Positions 63,572-64,000 of a stretch of 64,000 nt of DNA are shown here, in pieces. This DNA is from Roseiarcus sp963836695. GTDB taxonomy: Bacteria > Pseudomonadota > Alphaproteobacteria > Rhizobiales > Beijerinckiaceae. The position numbers and the translations under genes are program-made. Positions within the stretch are counted from its first letter, which is position 1. Every line of letters begins with the position of its first letter. The stretch is taken from the NCBI GenBank assembly GCA_963836695.1, contig CAWIKX010000026.1, forward strand, positions 109,175-173,174, written 5' to 3'. The notes under the pieces are model-generated. The model had not been told where the DNA came from, ran no database searches, and worked only from the letters and a program-made list of their open reading frames with translations.

Positions 63572-64000
63572 CCTTACAGGGCGAGCGGGGCAGGCTTACG
63601 CGCTCCAAGCTGAGACCCGATGGGCCCGCTCATGCAACCTGAGGGCGAGTTGAATGAAAGCAAAAGCAAGAAAATGAAAGGAAACGAAAACAATTTTGTT
63701 TTCATTTGTTTTCATTTCCTTTTCGGAATCTGGACTTTTCAAAGAGTTACGGGCGAAAAAAACAAAAAAATTCCAATTCCTTCCGATTCGCGCGGCGGGT
63801 TGTGGGACTGAGCTTCGAACAACCGCGCCTTCTCCGGTTTCACGGCCGCTCGCCGGCGAGCTGGCGGGAGAATTCCGCCAAGAGGAATGATAAGGCAATA
63901 TTTCGGATTTTGTCAAGTCAATCCGCGCCGACAGTGAATCCGCGTCGACATCCGTCGCCCCTCAAATTCCGTGCCCCTCCCGCATCGGGCAACGCGCTTC
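63572..64000. other. Terminal intergenic region with an A/T-rich repeat island
   Basis: No gene can be supported. At 63650-63780 an A/T-rich island has TTTGTTTTCA repeated with a 10-bp period (63695-63717) and GAAAACAA-TT-TTGTTTTC (63686-63703), a perfect 8-bp hairpin. A downstream promoter for a gene outside the window is possible. Confidence 0.5.

Noticed and set aside
63596..63916. 106-codon leftward frame covering the A/T-rich island
   Set aside because: It has no recognisable content and a biased composition; it was not called as a gene.
1..64000. tRNA or rRNA genes
   Set aside because: No cloverleaf-like or rRNA-like sequence was recognised by eye in intergenic regions; a covariance scan was not possible.

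Overview
The window is about 64 kb of high-G+C chromosomal DNA from an alphaproteobacterium, most likely order Hyphomicrobiales (Rhizobiales). I infer this from the FrcB/FrcC/FrcA-type fructose transporter with a divergent ROK repressor, the EryD-like SorC regulator beside FGGY kinases, the mutY/DUF721 neighbourhood, the fused double-ATPase peptide transporter subunit and PEP-CTERM proteins ending in a PELGTWAMLFLGFA-type tail. The genus cannot be read from the sequence.

Layout. (1) 1-12.8 kb: a sugar or polyol catabolic block. A long leftward operon encodes a ribose-type ABC importer, two FGGY kinases, an SDR, a glycerol-dehydrogenase-like enzyme, a zinc dehydrogenase, a SorC regulator and deoC (cut by the window edge). 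A divergent pair encodes a cupin-type glucose-6-phosphate isomerase and a shikimate-dehydrogenase-like enzyme. (2) 13-17 kb: a single-domain response regulator facing a soluble GAF histidine kinase, a small hypothetical, a cold-shock protein with a terminator, and an RpiR regulator. (3) 17-25 kb: an amide operon, amiC-amiR-dppC-dppB-dppA-fmdA-dppDF, preceded by a terminator-like hairpin that AmiR could control. (4) 25-34.7 kb: beta-carbonic anhydrase, small membrane and DUF427 proteins, a methyltransferase, an aldo-keto reductase, a 1210-residue 5-oxoprolinase and an unrecognised 638-residue protein. (5) 35-45.3 kb: a decayed stretch where an IS630 element splits a DUF3616 gene, an IS1182-like element splits a PQQ-type sugar dehydrogenase gene, and an IS481 remnant follows; an amidase and an AhpD-like gene are frameshifted. 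(6) 45.3-48.2 kb: three PEP-CTERM proteins, two of them a tandem duplication, then a phased array of TAAACGC/GCGTTTA heptamers. (7) 48.2-57.3 kb: two oxidoreductases, the frc fructose transporter, its ROK regulator with a perfect 13-bp inverted-repeat operator, and zwf-pgl. (8) 57.4-64 kb: an O-antigen ligase-like gene of lower G+C, a HAD phosphatase, mutY, a DUF721 gene, dapF and a DUF1624 membrane protein.

How the genes work together. Two sugar importers feed phosphorylation and early Entner-Doudoroff/pentose-phosphate steps (cupin Pgi, Zwf, Pgl). The amide operon couples uptake, hydrolysis and amide-responsive antitermination.

Quality warning. Seven host genes carry one apparent single-base indel (five net insertions, one further net +1 in the IS-split DUF3616 gene, one deletion), and dppA carries an in-frame TAG. 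Either this is an under-polished long-read assembly or the strain is accumulating pseudogenes; the frameshift calls should be read with that in mind.
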